64,000 nucleotides of DNA from Hymenobacter daecheongensis DSM 21074 (GTDB lineage Bacteria > Bacteroidota > Bacteroidia > Cytophagales > Hymenobacteraceae), in the NCBI RefSeq assembly GCF_900141805.1, contig NZ_FQYN01000003.1:248001-312000 (forward strand), in the 5' to 3' direction. Positions 40,060 through 49,099 of this stretch are shown one piece after another. The notes beneath the pieces are model-generated. The model ran no database searches, was not told the origin of the DNA, and was given only the letters and a program-made list of their open reading frames with translations. Positions within the stretch are counted from its first letter, which is position 1. Each line of letters begins with the position of its first letter. The translations under genes were made by a program, and so were the position numbers.

Positions 40060-41271
40060 TTACTTCAACTGGTCAGCGTATTTCATATAAGTGTCCAGAT
40101 CCTTGTCGCCGCGGCCGGAGAGGTTGATGACAACTACCTCATCCGGCCCGGCTCCGAGCTGGCCCAGCGCCGCCAGGGCGTGGGCCGTTTCCAGGGCCGG
40201 AATGATGCCTTCCAGGCGGCTACACTCAGCCACGGCCCGCAACGCATCTTCATCTTCGATGCTGATAAACCGCGCCCGGCCCGAGGACCCCAGAAACGCG
40301 TGCAGCGGCCCGATGCCGGGGTAGTCGAGGCCCGCGCTCAGCGAGTAGGGCTCCGTAATCTGCCCATCCTCGTCCTGCATCAGCAGCGTGCGGGAGCCGT
40401 GAATGATGCCGGGCTTGCCCAGCACCGACGTGGCCGCCGAGTGGCCCGAGTTGATGCCGTGGCCGGCGGCTTCTACGGCCACCAGCTGCACCGAAGGCTC
40501 GTCGAGGAAGTGGTAGAACGCGCCGGCCGCGTTGGAGCCGCCGCCTACGCAGGCCACCACGTAGTTCGGCAGCTCGGAGCCGGTTTTTTCCAGCAGCTGC
40601 TTCCGCATTTCCTCACTGATAATGGACTGCAGCCGCGCCACCAAATCGGGGTACGGGTGCGGGCCCACCACCGAGCCGATAATATAGTGCGTATCCACCG
40701 GGTTGCTGATCCAGTCGCGGATGGCTTCGTTGGTGGCGTCTTTCAGGGTCTGGCTGCCGCTGGTGGCGGGGCGCACCTCGGCGCCGAGCAGGCGCATGCG
40801 CTCCACGTTGGGCCGCTGCCGCTCCATGTCTACGGAGCCCATATACACGATGCACTCCATGCCCATCAGGGCGCACACGGTGGCCGTGGCCACGCCGTGC
40901 TGGCCGGCACCGGTTTCGGCAATGATGCGCGTTTTGCCCAGCCGCCGGGCCAGCAGAATCTGGCCCACGGTGTTGTTTACCTTGTGCGCCCCGGTGTGGC
41001 AGAGGTCTTCGCGCTTGAGGTAGATGCGCGTGTTGTATTTCTGCGACAGGCGCTTGGCCTCAAACAGCGGCGTGGGCCGGCCCACGTAGTCGCGCAGCAG
41101 CAGCTGGTATTCGCGCTGAAAATCGGGGTCGGCCAAGATTTTCAGGTAATTATCGCGCAGCTCCTCCACATTCGGGTAGAGCATTTCGGGAATGAAAGCG
41201 CCGCCAAACTCGCCGTAGTAGCCGCGGGCGTTGGGGGCGTAAATGGGGGAAGTGCTGGTTAGCGTCGGCAT
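40060..41271 (-). CDS. trpB: Tryptophan synthase beta chain
   Basis: The 403-residue PLP enzyme has the cofactor lysine in [20 protein letters not shown], followed by [20 protein letters not shown], the phosphate loop [12 protein letters not shown] and [15 protein letters not shown]. It condenses indole with serine. Standard length; ATG 41271. It is in the trp operon between trpF and trpA. Confidence 0.97.
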   Translation of the reverse strand: MPTLTSTSPIYAPNARGYYGEFGGAFIPEMLYPNVEELRDNYLKILADPDFQREYQLLLRDYVGRPTPLFEAKRLSQKYNTRIYLKREDLCHTGAHKVNNTVGQILLARRLGKTRIIAETGAGQHGVATATVCALMGMECIVYMGSVDMERQRPNVERMRLLGAEVRPATSGSQTLKDATNEAIRDWISNPVDTHYIIGSVVGPHPYPDLVARLQSIISEEMRKQLLEKTGSELPNYVVACVGGGSNAAGAFYHFLDEPSVQLVAVEAAGHGINSGHSAATSVLGKPGIIHGSRTLLMQDEDGQITEPYSLSAGLDYPGIGPLHAFLGSSGRARFISIEDEDALRAVAECSRLEGIIPALETAHALAALGQLGAGPDEVVVINLSGRGDKDLDTYMKYADQLK

Positions 41272-41306
41272 AAAGTTGTTTTTTTCAGAGGAAAGAAAAA
41301 CGGAGC

Positions 41307-41960
41307 TCAGCTGGCCGCGCTGGCCGCCGGCTGGCGCAGCAGGCGGAACAGTTGGCGCAACTTGGCAACGTCTTTTACCGCCGGCGCCGCCTCAAAGCGG
41401 CTGTTCAGATCCAGGCCCCGCAAACCACGTAGCTGCAGGCGCTGTAGCTGCTCGGCGTGCTCCAGGCCCAGGCCGCCGGCCAGCAGGTAGGGCACCGGCA
41501 GCTGGTAGTCGCGCAGCAGGCTCCAGTCGAACAGGGCGCCGTTGCCACCGGGCTGCGGGCCTTTGGTATCGAAGAGAAAATAAGTGCAATGCGGCACGTA
41601 GGGTTCCAGCTGGGCCAATGAAAACGCGGCATCGACGCCAAAGGCCTTGATGACGGGCACCCCTACCGCCTGCAGCGCGGCGCACTGCGCCGGGGTTTCG
41701 CAGCCATGCAGCTGCGCCATATCCAGGCTGTAGCGGATTATTTGCTCGCGCATGTAGTCCAGCGTTTCATCCACGAACACGCCCACTTTGCGAATGCGCG
41801 GCGGCAGGCTTTGCAACAGCCGGGCATCCAGCGCGTCGCCCACATACCGCGCCGAGCGAGAATAGAAGATGAAGCCCATGAAATCCGGTTCGAGGCCGGC
41901 TACTTCCGCAATGTTGTCGGCGTATTTCATACCGCATACTTTCAGCATCATTGGCTTCAT
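41307..41960 (-). CDS. trpF: Phosphoribosylanthranilate isomerase
   Basis: The 217-residue TIM-barrel enzyme has the general-base Cys in [11 protein letters not shown], the [17 protein letters not shown] N-terminal region, [31 protein letters not shown], and the C-terminal phosphate region [14 protein letters not shown] and LDLNSRFE. It isomerises PRA to CdRP. It sits between trpC and trpB. Confidence 0.95.
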   Translation of the reverse strand: MKPMMLKVCGMKYADNIAEVAGLEPDFMGFIFYSRSARYVGDALDARLLQSLPPRIRKVGVFVDETLDYMREQIIRYSLDMAQLHGCETPAQCAALQAVGVPVIKAFGVDAAFSLAQLEPYVPHCTYFLFDTKGPQPGGNGALFDWSLLRDYQLPVPYLLAGGLGLEHAEQLQRLQLRGLRGLDLNSRFEAAPAVKDVAKLRQLFRLLRQPAASAAS

Positions 41961-41986
41961 AATGAGTAGTGAATGGTGAGTTGGAG

Positions 41987-42060
41987 GCTGGCGGAAATCT
42001 TACATAGAGCGTAGCGGAATGGACTTCCGCCAGCTTCGCAATTCATAATTCACAATCCAG
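41987..42060. repeat. Hairpin between trpC and trpF
   Basis: GCTGGCGGAA (from 41987) and TTCCGCCAGC (ending 42034) form a stem over 28 bases. It is followed by an AATTCATAATTCAC tract similar to the AT-rich repeats at 29-162 and 10535-10628. Confidence 0.75.
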
Positions 42061-42062
42061 AA

Positions 42063-42869
42063 TTAAAAGAGTTGCTGCACCAGCGCGGCGCAGGCTTTTT
42101 CGGGGCGCGAGTGGCGCATGAAGGTTTCGCCGATCAGGAAGCCCTGGTAGCCCACGGCCCGCAGCGCCTTGATGTCGGCGGCGGTAGTCAGGCCGCTTTC
42201 GGTCACCTTCACATACTCATTCGGGATGCGTTGGGCCAGCTCGCCGGAGGTATCAAGGCTGACGGAGAAGTCGTGCAGGTTCCGATTGTTCACGCCGACC
42301 AGACTCACCGCGTCGGGGTGCAGGGTTTTCTCCAGCTCCCCGGCGCTGTGGATTTCGAGCAGCACTTCCAGACCCAGGCTTTTGGCCAGCCGGCCCAGCC
42401 GCAGCACTTCCTCGCCCGAGAGCACCGCCGCAATCAGCAGCACGGCATCAGCCCCAATACTTTTGGCCTCCAGAATCTGGTACTCGTCAATCACGAAATC
42501 CTTGCGCAGAATAGGGCAGAAATTGAAGCGGCGCGCGATGGTCAGATCCTCGTTTTTACCGCCGAAAAATTCCGTATCCGTCAGCACCGACAGCGCCGAT
42601 GCCCCGGCCTGCATGTAGCCCAGCGTGGTGCGCTCCACCGGCGCGTGGGCATTGATAATGCCCTTGCTGGGCGATTTGCGCTTGAACTCGGCAATGATGC
42701 CGCTCAGGTCGGCGCGCTGCAAGTACTTGCGCAAACTCAGCGGCTGGCTCCCGAAGCTCAGGCTGCGCTCCAGCAGCTTGGCCGGCACCAGGCCCTGGCG
42801 CTCGGCCACCTCGCGGCGCTTGTGGGCAATGATTTTATCGAGAATAGTGGGGGTGCTCAGGGTGCTCAT
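42063..42869 (-). CDS. trpC: Indole-3-glycerol phosphate synthase
   Basis: The 268-residue barrel has DKIIAHKRREVAERQG at the start, the catalytic-loop IIAEFKRKSPSKGIIN, LRKDFVIDEYQILEAKSIGA, VGVNNRNLHDFSVSLDTS and VTESGLTTAADI. It closes CdRP to indole-3-glycerol phosphate. The ATG at 42869 was chosen because the frame upstream crosses the GTGTCAC repeat region. It is separated from trpD by 229 bases, the second widest spacer of the operon. Confidence 0.96.
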   Translation of the reverse strand: MSTLSTPTILDKIIAHKRREVAERQGLVPAKLLERSLSFGSQPLSLRKYLQRADLSGIIAEFKRKSPSKGIINAHAPVERTTLGYMQAGASALSVLTDTEFFGGKNEDLTIARRFNFCPILRKDFVIDEYQILEAKSIGADAVLLIAAVLSGEEVLRLGRLAKSLGLEVLLEIHSAGELEKTLHPDAVSLVGVNNRNLHDFSVSLDTSGELAQRIPNEYVKVTESGLTTAADIKALRAVGYQGFLIGETFMRHSRPEKACAALVQQLF

Positions 42870-42969
42870 AGTAGAAGGAAAGCGAAGGGCCACAAGGCCG
42901 TGAGGGCAGAAAAGCAAGGTGAGAAGCCAACCGCGTGGTTGGGTAAAAAGATTTGGCGAGGCAATGAAT

Positions 42970-43094
42970 GTGACAACTTTTGACTTTGGTCCTTTTCGTG
43001 TCACACTGCTTTTTGTGACACGCTTTGACTTTGCAGGATTTTTGTCACAAGCTGACGTGTGACACGATGTAGCCCAGTGCTGTTTTTTGTCACA
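42970..43094. repeat. GTGTCACA repeats between trpD and trpC
   Basis: CGTGTCACA and TGTGACACG form a 9-bp stem at 42997-43022. TTGTCACA and TGTGACAC repeat this at about 43042-43063, and TTTTGTCACAC at 43085-43094 is a further half. TTTTGACTTTGG / GCTTTGACTTTG are direct repeats in the same segment. Confidence 0.7.
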
Positions 43095-43098
43095 CTTC

Positions 43099-44091
43099 CT
43101 ACGCCGCCAGCATGTTGCGCAGCGCCTCCCGCGCCCGGCCCGAGTCCAGCGACTCGCGGGCCTCGGCCAGGGCTTCGGCAAACGACAGCGCCGGCCGCAC
43201 GCACTGGATGCCCAGGGCCGCATTGGCCGTCACCACGTCGCGCTGGGCGGCGGTGGCGCGGCCGTCCAGCACGCTGCGGAACAACGCCGCCGACTCGGCA
43301 ATGGTGTCGCCGCCGGCCAGTTCTTTGGCACGGTAAGCGGGCAAACCCATATCGGCGGGCAGCAGCAGCTGCTCGCCCCGCGCCGCCGAAACCACCTTGG
43401 CGGCACCGGTCAGCGACAATTCGTCGTAGCCATCCAGGGCATGCACCACGGCGTAGCGGGTGTCGGTTTGCTGAAACAGATAGTGGTAGAGGCGCAGCAA
43501 TTCGAGGCTGAACACGCCCGCCAGCTGGGCCATAGGCCGGGCCGGATTCACCAGCGGCCCCAGAATGTTGAAAAACGTGCGCACGCCCAGCTCCCGCCGC
43601 ACCGGCCCCGCGTGGCGCATGGCCGGATGGAAGGCCGGCGCGTGCAGAAAGCAGATATTGGCCGCCTCCAGCTGCCGCCGCAATTGGTCCGACGACGCCT
43701 CAAAATCATAGCCGAAGTGGGCCAGAATATTGGAAGACCCGCAGATAGACGACACGCCGATATTGCCGTGCTTGGCCACCTTATACCCCGCCCCCGCCAC
43801 CACGAAGCAGGCCAGCGTGGAGATGTTGAACGTGTCTTTGCCGTCGCCGCCGGTGCCCACAATGTCGAGCAGGTCGCGGGTGCCCAGCTCGGGGTCACGG
43901 CACAGGTCGAGCAGCGCGTCGCGGAAGCCGGCCAGCTCGGGGACCGTGATGGGCCGCATCCGGTACACGGCCAGAAACGCGGCGGTTTCGGCCGGGTTGG
44001 CCGCCCCCTGCCCCAGCAACGACAGGGCTTCGTGCGCCTGCGCCTGGGTCAGGGTTTGCTGGTCGAAAAGGGGGGCGAGGAATTGTTTCAA
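43099..44091 (-). CDS. trpD: Anthranilate phosphoribosyltransferase
   Basis: The 330-residue protein has the PRPP-binding motif DIVGTGGDGKDTFNISTLAC, KHGNIGVSS, FLHAPAFHPAMRHAGPVRRE and FNILGPLVNPARP, all TrpD landmarks. It transfers phosphoribosyl to anthranilate. The start seems to be TTG at 44091 (KQFLAPLFDQQTL), since no in-frame ATG fits the usual start; it follows a 345-base palindrome-filled spacer after trpG. Confidence 0.95.
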   Translation of the reverse strand: MKQFLAPLFDQQTLTQAQAHEALSLLGQGAANPAETAAFLAVYRMRPITVPELAGFRDALLDLCRDPELGTRDLLDIVGTGGDGKDTFNISTLACFVVAGAGYKVAKHGNIGVSSICGSSNILAHFGYDFEASSDQLRRQLEAANICFLHAPAFHPAMRHAGPVRRELGVRTFFNILGPLVNPARPMAQLAGVFSLELLRLYHYLFQQTDTRYAVVHALDGYDELSLTGAAKVVSAARGEQLLLPADMGLPAYRAKELAGGDTIAESAALFRSVLDGRATAAQRDVVTANAALGIQCVRPALSFAEALAEARESLDSGRAREALRNMLAA

Positions 44092-44120
44092 GGAGTGGTG
44101 ATTTGAAAGAAGTCTGGAAC

Positions 44121-44424
44121 GAAGCTCCCCTCCTCAGATGAGGAGGGGACGCCGCGCCAAAGGCGCGGCTGGGGTGGTTGACTCGTTGCTGATGTTGTTT
44201 GGTTGAACGTTAATGGGTGCCAGTAAAACCGTCTGTCATCCTGAGCAAAGCGAAGGACCTTGTGCCAGTTGAACGATTTGCACTTGCGTGGCAATGTCCT
44301 TCGCAAGCTCAGGATGACACATTAAAGCGGTAGCATCGTTCAACCAAACAACGCCGAACCACCCCGCCCTTCGGGCACCCACGCCGCTTGATGCGCGGAA
44401 TTTGAAAAAAGGAGGGGAACTGAC
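44121..44424. repeat. Three-level nested palindrome between trpG and trpD
   Basis: The outermost arms, GAAGCTCCCCTCCT (from 44121) and AGGAGGGGAACTGAC (to 44424), belong to a GAGGAGGGG family. The middle arms GTTGTTTGGTTGAACG (44194-44209) and its exact complement (44337-44352) enclose copy B3 of the TGTCATCCTGAGC family (44234-44319). The segment 44381-44401 is shared with copy A1. Confidence 0.88.
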
Positions 44425-44436
44425 GTTCTAGTGGCC

Positions 44437-45006
44437 CTACCCTTCCAGCCAGTTGCGCAGCATCTGGTGGCCGTGCTCGGTCAGAATGGATTCGGGGTGA
44501 AACTGCACGCCGCGCACGTCAAATTCGCGGTGGCGGAAGGCCAGCACCTGGCCGTCGGCATCCACGGCCGTTACTTCCAGCGCCGCCGGCACCGATTCGG
44601 GCCGCACGCTCCAGGAGTGGTAGCGGCCCACATTGAAGGTTTCGGGCAGCCCGTCGAACAGCTTGTCAGGGGCCACTACGCGGGCCTCGGTGGCCAGCCC
44701 GTGCAGCACCTGCGGCAGATTATACAGCACGCCGCCGAAGCTTTCGGCAATGCCCTGGTGGCCCAGACACACGCCCAGCATCCGCTTGGCAGGCGCGTAG
44801 CGCCGAATCACCGCCGGCATCAGCCCCGCTTCTGAGGGCACACCCGGGCCGGGCGACAGCAGAATGGCATCGTAGGCCTCAATGTCGTCGAGGCTGATTT
44901 TATCGTTGCGCACTACGGTGGTCGAAGCGCCATGCCCCAGCTCGCGCAGCAGCTGCACGAGGTTGTAGGTGAAGGAGTCGTAGTTGTCGAGAACGAGGAT
45001 TTTCAT
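44437..45006 (-). CDS. trpG: Anthranilate synthase component II (glutamine amidotransferase)
   Basis: The 189-residue class I amidotransferase begins MKILVLDNYDSFTYNLVQLL. Its nucleophile is C80 in GVCLGHQGIAE, and FHPESIL holds the catalytic His/Glu. It supplies ammonia from glutamine to TrpE. ATG 45006 was chosen over an upstream frame in the family C palindrome. The amidotransferase could also serve PabB, which cannot be excluded. Confidence 0.95.
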   Translation of the reverse strand: MKILVLDNYDSFTYNLVQLLRELGHGASTTVVRNDKISLDDIEAYDAILLSPGPGVPSEAGLMPAVIRRYAPAKRMLGVCLGHQGIAESFGGVLYNLPQVLHGLATEARVVAPDKLFDGLPETFNVGRYHSWSVRPESVPAALEVTAVDADGQVLAFRHREFDVRGVQFHPESILTEHGHQMLRNWLEG

Positions 45007-45025
45007 AGTTTGTAAGTTGGCATTT

Positions 45026-45120
45026 GTCATTCCGAGCGCAGTCGAGGAATCTCGCATGCTGATGTCTGATTAGTAATCCTGAGTCAGCATGCGAGATTCC
45101 TCGGCTGCGCTCGGAATGAC
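45026..45120. repeat. GTCATTCCGAGCGCAG palindrome between trpE and trpG (family C)
   Basis: The 37-base arms (45026-45062, GTCATTCCGAGCGCAGTCGA...; 45084-45120) are reverse complements with a single mismatch that is a T for C, over a 21-base loop. The sequence resembles repeats I recall from many environmental genomes. Confidence 0.92.
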
Positions 45121-45128
45121 CGTTCTTC

Positions 45129-46577
45129 CTAAACCGCGGCGGTCAGCTTCTCTCCCACCCGCTCCGCTTCCTTCAGCGCCTTGCGCAGCGCGGCCAGCTT
45201 ATGGTGCACCTCATTCAGCTCCGAGTTGATATCGGAAGCGGCCACTACGCCGGCGCCGGCCTGGTAGTAGAGCTGGCCGGCCGTGCTTAGGAAAGAGCGA
45301 ATCATGATGGCGTGGTTGAAGTCGCCGTTGAAGCCCAGGTGACCCAGGCAGCCGCCGTAGTAGCCGCGGCCGGTGGGCTCCAGTTGGTCGATGAGCTGCA
45401 TGGCGCGGTGCTTGGGGGCCCCGGAAAGCGTGCCGGCCGGGAACGTATCGGCCACCACCTGCAGGGAGTTGGCTTCGGGGGCCAGCGTGGCGTTTACCTC
45501 ACTCACGAGGTGAATGACGTGGGAATAGAACTGGATTTCGCGGAAGGTTTTCACCCGCACGTTGTCGCCGTGGCGGGCCAAGTCGTTGCGGGCCAGGTCT
45601 ACCAGCATCACGTGCTCGGCGTTTTCCTTGGGGTCGTCGGCCAGCTTCTGGGCCAGGGCAGCATCCTCGGCATCGTGGCCGGTGCGGCGGAAGGTACCGG
45701 CAATGGGGAACAGGCTGGCTTCGCGGCCCTTTATCAGCAGTTGGGTTTCGGGCGAGGAACCGAAGATCTTAAAGTTGCCGTAGTCGAAATAGAACAGGTA
45801 CGGCGATGGATTGATGGAGCGCAAGGCCCGGTACACGTTGAACTCATCGCCCACAAACCCCTGCTGAAACCGCCGCGACAGCACAATCTGGAACACATCA
45901 CCCCGGCGGCAGTGCTGCTGCCCGCTGGCCAGCACCTTCAGAAACTCCTCATCGGTGAAGTTGGTCGTCTCCTCCCCCGCCAGCCCGAAGCCAAACTCCG
46001 GCACCACGGGGTTGCGAATCAGATTCACCAGCGTGCGCAGGCCGTCGTGGTCGGTGGGCTCGTCGGCGAGGGTGTGCTCAAACACGAACAGCTCGTTGCG
46101 GAAGTGGTTGATGGCAATAACGTAGCGGTAGGTGCCGTACAGCATCTCCGGAATTTCGCCGGCCGCCTGCTTCTGCTCGTTCAGCGTCAGGTCTTCGAAA
46201 TACTGCACGCCCTCGTAGCCGATGTAGCCGAACAAGCCGCCGGTGATGAAGTCGAACTCGCTTTTCTCGGTCTGGAAGCTGTCGGCGAATTCCTGCAGGC
46301 GCTGCAGCGCCAAGCGCGGCGCGGCCAGCGTTTCGGTGTTTACGGTGCCATTGGGCAGCGTCAGCTGCAGCTCACCGCGGCTCACCTGGAAGCGGGCCAA
46401 TGGGTCGAAGGCCAGGTAGCTGAAGGCGTTTTGCTGGCCGTGGTAGTCGGAGCTTTCCAGCAGCAGGCAGTTGTCGTACCGGTCGCGCAGGCGCAGGTAG
46501 AGGCCCACGGGCGTCACCGTATCGGCGAGCAGGCGCATGTGGCGGGTTTTGAGCTGGATGGGTGGCAGAGCAGTCAT
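45129..46577 (-). CDS. trpE: Anthranilate synthase component I
   Basis: The 482-residue chorismate-using enzyme has the tryptophan feedback-site motif LLLES at residues 38-42. The chorismate-binding domain shows FEDLTLNEQK, SNPSPYLFYFDYG-type sequence, PIAGTFRRTGHDAED, ENAEHVMLVDLARNDLAR, FPAGTLSGAPKHRAMQLIDQ and GRGYYGG. With TrpG it makes anthranilate. It is the first structural gene of the trp operon, preceded by a leader peptide and terminator. ATG 46577 is well supported by the N-terminal match. Confidence 0.97.
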   Translation of the reverse strand: MTALPPIQLKTRHMRLLADTVTPVGLYLRLRDRYDNCLLLESSDYHGQQNAFSYLAFDPLARFQVSRGELQLTLPNGTVNTETLAAPRLALQRLQEFADSFQTEKSEFDFITGGLFGYIGYEGVQYFEDLTLNEQKQAAGEIPEMLYGTYRYVIAINHFRNELFVFEHTLADEPTDHDGLRTLVNLIRNPVVPEFGFGLAGEETTNFTDEEFLKVLASGQQHCRRGDVFQIVLSRRFQQGFVGDEFNVYRALRSINPSPYLFYFDYGNFKIFGSSPETQLLIKGREASLFPIAGTFRRTGHDAEDAALAQKLADDPKENAEHVMLVDLARNDLARHGDNVRVKTFREIQFYSHVIHLVSEVNATLAPEANSLQVVADTFPAGTLSGAPKHRAMQLIDQLEPTGRGYYGGCLGHLGFNGDFNHAIMIRSFLSTAGQLYYQAGAGVVAASDINSELNEVHHKLAALRKALKEAERVGEKLTAAV

Positions 46578-46641
46578 AAAAATCGGGGCTGGGCTGGCAG
46601 ATGGCTGAGAAAAGGCTGAGAGGAAGCGCCGGCCGGAAAAC

Positions 46642-46672
46642 AAAAAAGCCCGGCGGGCGGCCGGGCTTTGCT
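46642..46672 (-). terminator. trp operon attenuator terminator
   Basis: Minus-strand AAAGCCCGGCCGCCCGCCGG with the complementary GGGCTTT and a run of six T. It lies 33 bases after the trpL stop and 65 bases before the trpE start, the position expected of an attenuator. Confidence 0.88.
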
Positions 46673-46704
46673 TGTAAGTTGAATGCGAAGGTTATGACAA
46701 CACC

Positions 46705-46782
46705 TTACCGCACGCACAGGCTTTCCCGTCCGGAGTTTCGGAGAGGCCACCACCAGGCTTGCTGCAGGTTTTGAAAGGTCAT
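46705..46782 (-). CDS. trpL: trp leader peptide
   Basis: The 25-residue peptide contains three adjacent Trp codons (QQAWWWPLRNSG). It starts with ATG 46782 and ends at 46705, ahead of a terminator hairpin and trpE. Ribosome stalling at the Trp codons when Trp-tRNA is short would favour an antiterminator fold, as in classical attenuation. It lies about 35 bases from the predicted transcription start. Very short, but the triple Trp, promoter and terminator together make it convincing. Confidence 0.9.
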   Translation of the reverse strand: MTFQNLQQAWWWPLRNSGRESLCVR

Positions 46783-46823
46783 GGAGAAGGTCGTTGCCGA
46801 CGTATTGTGCGGCTTTAACGCTG

Positions 46824-46853
46824 CAAAGATAGATTCGGTTTCTGGCTGTGCAA
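46824..46853 (-). promoter_or_regulatory. Bacteroidota promoter of the trp operon
   Basis: On the minus strand TTG (46851-46853) is followed after 19 bases by TATCTTTG (46824-46831), a full TTG-N19-TAnnTTTG match. It lies 42 bases upstream of trpL. Confidence 0.75.
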
Positions 46854-46951
46854 GCAAAATCGTGCTTTTTCGTTGCAAGGCTTGCAACAGCCGGCGACTT
46901 TGGCTTCCATTTTCGCAGCACCAGTCCGGCCGCAGCAGGCAGCGCCCGCCG

Positions 46952-48370
46952 CTACTCCTTCAGCAGCGACTGGGTGCCCACCTGCTTGCCAGCCGTCAGG
47001 CGCAGGAAATACGTGCCTTTCGCCAGCCGGCTCACATCGACTGTCTGGCCCGCGTACACCTTGCTTTTCAGCACGCCCCGGCCGGCCGAGTCCAGCACTT
47101 CGAGCCGAGCCTCCTTCACGGTGGCGGGCAGCTGCACGGTCAGCGCATTTTTGGCCGGATTGGGGTAGGCGCTGAAGGCCAGGGCTGGCCGGCTGCCTTT
47201 GGTGGCCGTGGGGCCGGCCGGGGCATACAGCCATTGGTAGGCGGCCGCAAACTCCCGCTTCCAGAACCATTCGGCGTGCTGGCCGTCGGTGCGGGGGTTG
47301 TAGCTCAGGTTGGCGGCCGGTACCCCACCGCGCTGCAGCGAGTCGCGCATGGCCTGCATCAGCGGCACCATCGTCTGGCTTTCCTGGGTGCCGCTCACGA
47401 AGTAAAACCGCGTATCGGGGTTGGCCGGGTGCTGCCGCACGTACTGAAACAGCGGCTGCTGGGCAAACCAGAACGCCGGCGAAAACACGCCCACTTTGCC
47501 GAACACAGCCGGGTATTTCAGTGCCGCGTAGGTCGAGATAAGGCCGCCCATGCTGCTGCCGGCAATGCCGGTGTACTCGCGGCCGGTGAGGGTGCGGTAG
47601 TTGGTATCGATATACGGCTTCAGCGTCTGGACCAGAAAATCTACGTACTGGTCGCCCTGGCCGCCGCCGTACTGGGGGTTGCTCCAGGGCGAATACTCGT
47701 TCAGCCGCTCCCCGCCGCCATTGTCGATGGCCACCACAATGCTGCCGGTGGCATCGAGGCCCTGCTGCTGGAGTTGCTTTAAAGTTTCATCTACGCCCCA
47801 CTCGCCCGAGAAGCTGGTGCAGGCATCAAACACGTTTTGGCCGTCGTGCATATACAGCACGGGGTAGCGGCGGGTGCTGGTAGCGTAGTCGGTGGGCAGG
47901 TAGAGCCACACGCGGCGGGTGCGGCCCAGCTGGGGTATAACGAAGCTGGCGCTCAATATCTGCACGTTGGGCTGCACGGCGGTGCTCTGGCAGCTGCTGC
48001 CGCCGCCCAGGTCTTCCCAGTTCAGCACCGTATGCGTCACCGTGGCCGGGCCGGCAGTGTAGGTGTGGCTGCGGTTGGGCACCGGGCCGTTGGTGGCATT
48101 GGTTTCCACCGCGGCCCAGCTGCCGCGCGTGAACTTATACTCGATGGTGCCGGTGGCCTGCGGCAGCGTAATCTGGTAGGTGCCGTCGGCGTTTTTGGTG
48201 AGGGCGTGGGCCGCGCTGCCGGGGTTCCAGCTATTGAAGGAGCCCGCCACGTAGAGCACCGCGCCAGCCGGCGTGTTGGCCGGAATGCTGGTGAGTTTGA
48301 GCGTCAGCTGGGCCTGGGCTCCAAGTACGCCGAGCAAGCTCAGGAGAATAAGTAAGGCAGTTCTTTTCAT
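46952..48370 (-). CDS. Secreted esterase with N-terminal glycan-binding-like domain and T9SS tail
   Basis: The 472-residue protein has a signal peptide (1-20) and a starch-binding/E-set-like domain (about 22-115: LYVAGSFNSWNPG, YKFTRGSW). An esterase domain of the enterochelin/esterase D type spans 140-390: LYLPTDYATSTRRYPVLYMH, DGQNVFD, nucleophile S273 in GSSMGG, His in DGQHAEWFW. A T9SS sorting domain ends it (ALAFSAYPNPAKNALTVQLP ... GTYFLRLTAGKQVGTQSLLKE). It is exported across the outer membrane. Placement beside the SusC/SusD genes suggests deacylation of glycans or ferulate-type esters; the substrate is not known. Divergent from susC. Confidence 0.88.
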   Translation of the reverse strand: MKRTALLILLSLLGVLGAQAQLTLKLTSIPANTPAGAVLYVAGSFNSWNPGSAAHALTKNADGTYQITLPQATGTIEYKFTRGSWAAVETNATNGPVPNRSHTYTAGPATVTHTVLNWEDLGGGSSCQSTAVQPNVQILSASFVIPQLGRTRRVWLYLPTDYATSTRRYPVLYMHDGQNVFDACTSFSGEWGVDETLKQLQQQGLDATGSIVVAIDNGGGERLNEYSPWSNPQYGGGQGDQYVDFLVQTLKPYIDTNYRTLTGREYTGIAGSSMGGLISTYAALKYPAVFGKVGVFSPAFWFAQQPLFQYVRQHPANPDTRFYFVSGTQESQTMVPLMQAMRDSLQRGGVPAANLSYNPRTDGQHAEWFWKREFAAAYQWLYAPAGPTATKGSRPALAFSAYPNPAKNALTVQLPATVKEARLEVLDSAGRGVLKSKVYAGQTVDVSRLAKGTYFLRLTAGKQVGTQSLLKE

Positions 48371-49099
48371 GAGGATATCTGATGGGAGTTGCGGAGTTAG
48401 TGGGGCGGTACTCACCCCCGGCAGGAAGGTTGTTTTTCTAGCGGGGTTTCTTCTCTTTTTTCCTGGTCAAATGTCCGGCAAAGTAGTGACTTCTGCTGGC
48501 GAGGCGACAAAATCTGCGCATTTCTGCTTCCTCATCGCGCCGCAGCTTTCCGACTGAAGCCCCACCCTACCGCCGGGCAGGCCGTACGGCCAGCTTCCAG
48601 AGCCAAAAATAGTGCGCAGTTTCCAGCAAACACTCGCCCCGGCTCCTGGCTGGCAAACGCCCATATTTACCGGATAGTTATAGAACATTTTTAAGATAGT
48701 GGATCTGAAACGCCCTCAAAATCGTAAGTCGGTTGGTGACTACGCACTAACTTCCAGCGGCAAATCCGTAAACAGTAACTCCAGCTATTGCAACTACTTT
48801 TCAGCGCCATTCAACCAGCTAAAACCCTGCAAGCATGAGGGTTGCAGCAAGATGAAGTTTTCCCGATAAAAATAGGCTTAAAACTATTTTTATTGCTAAT
48901 TGGAGGCATCTTGGTATTGTGGTTTTTAAAACTTTATCTTTCGCAGTTTATTAACGCATCAGGCATCGTGAAACAGCGAGGAAAGCAGCAAAAAATCAGG
49001 TTTTACCCGGAAGCTGATTTTGTCTTTTCTCTTCCTGTTTTGGGGTTCTTTCACCGCCGGCCCACTCGGCAACCAATTCCCACATTTAACCCATTTTCA
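48371..49099. promoter_or_regulatory. Intergenic region with likely susC promoter
   Basis: The 729 bases between the esterase and susC genes contain no gene I can support. A candidate promoter is TTGGTATTGTGG (from 48911) with TATCTTTC at 48935-48942, one mismatch from TAnnTTTG. The leader would be about 150 bases. The frame is open from 48842 into susC and codes for a hydrophobic stretch, but it is not typical of SusC starts. The segment 48661-48790 is AT-rich with no repeat. Confidence 0.35.

Noticed and set aside
48842..49099. In-frame 86-codon extension upstream of susC with a hydrophobic stretch
   Set aside because: The N-terminal signal and SusC start at 49100 are canonical, the extension contains a likely promoter, and its sequence does not resemble any SusC N-terminus.
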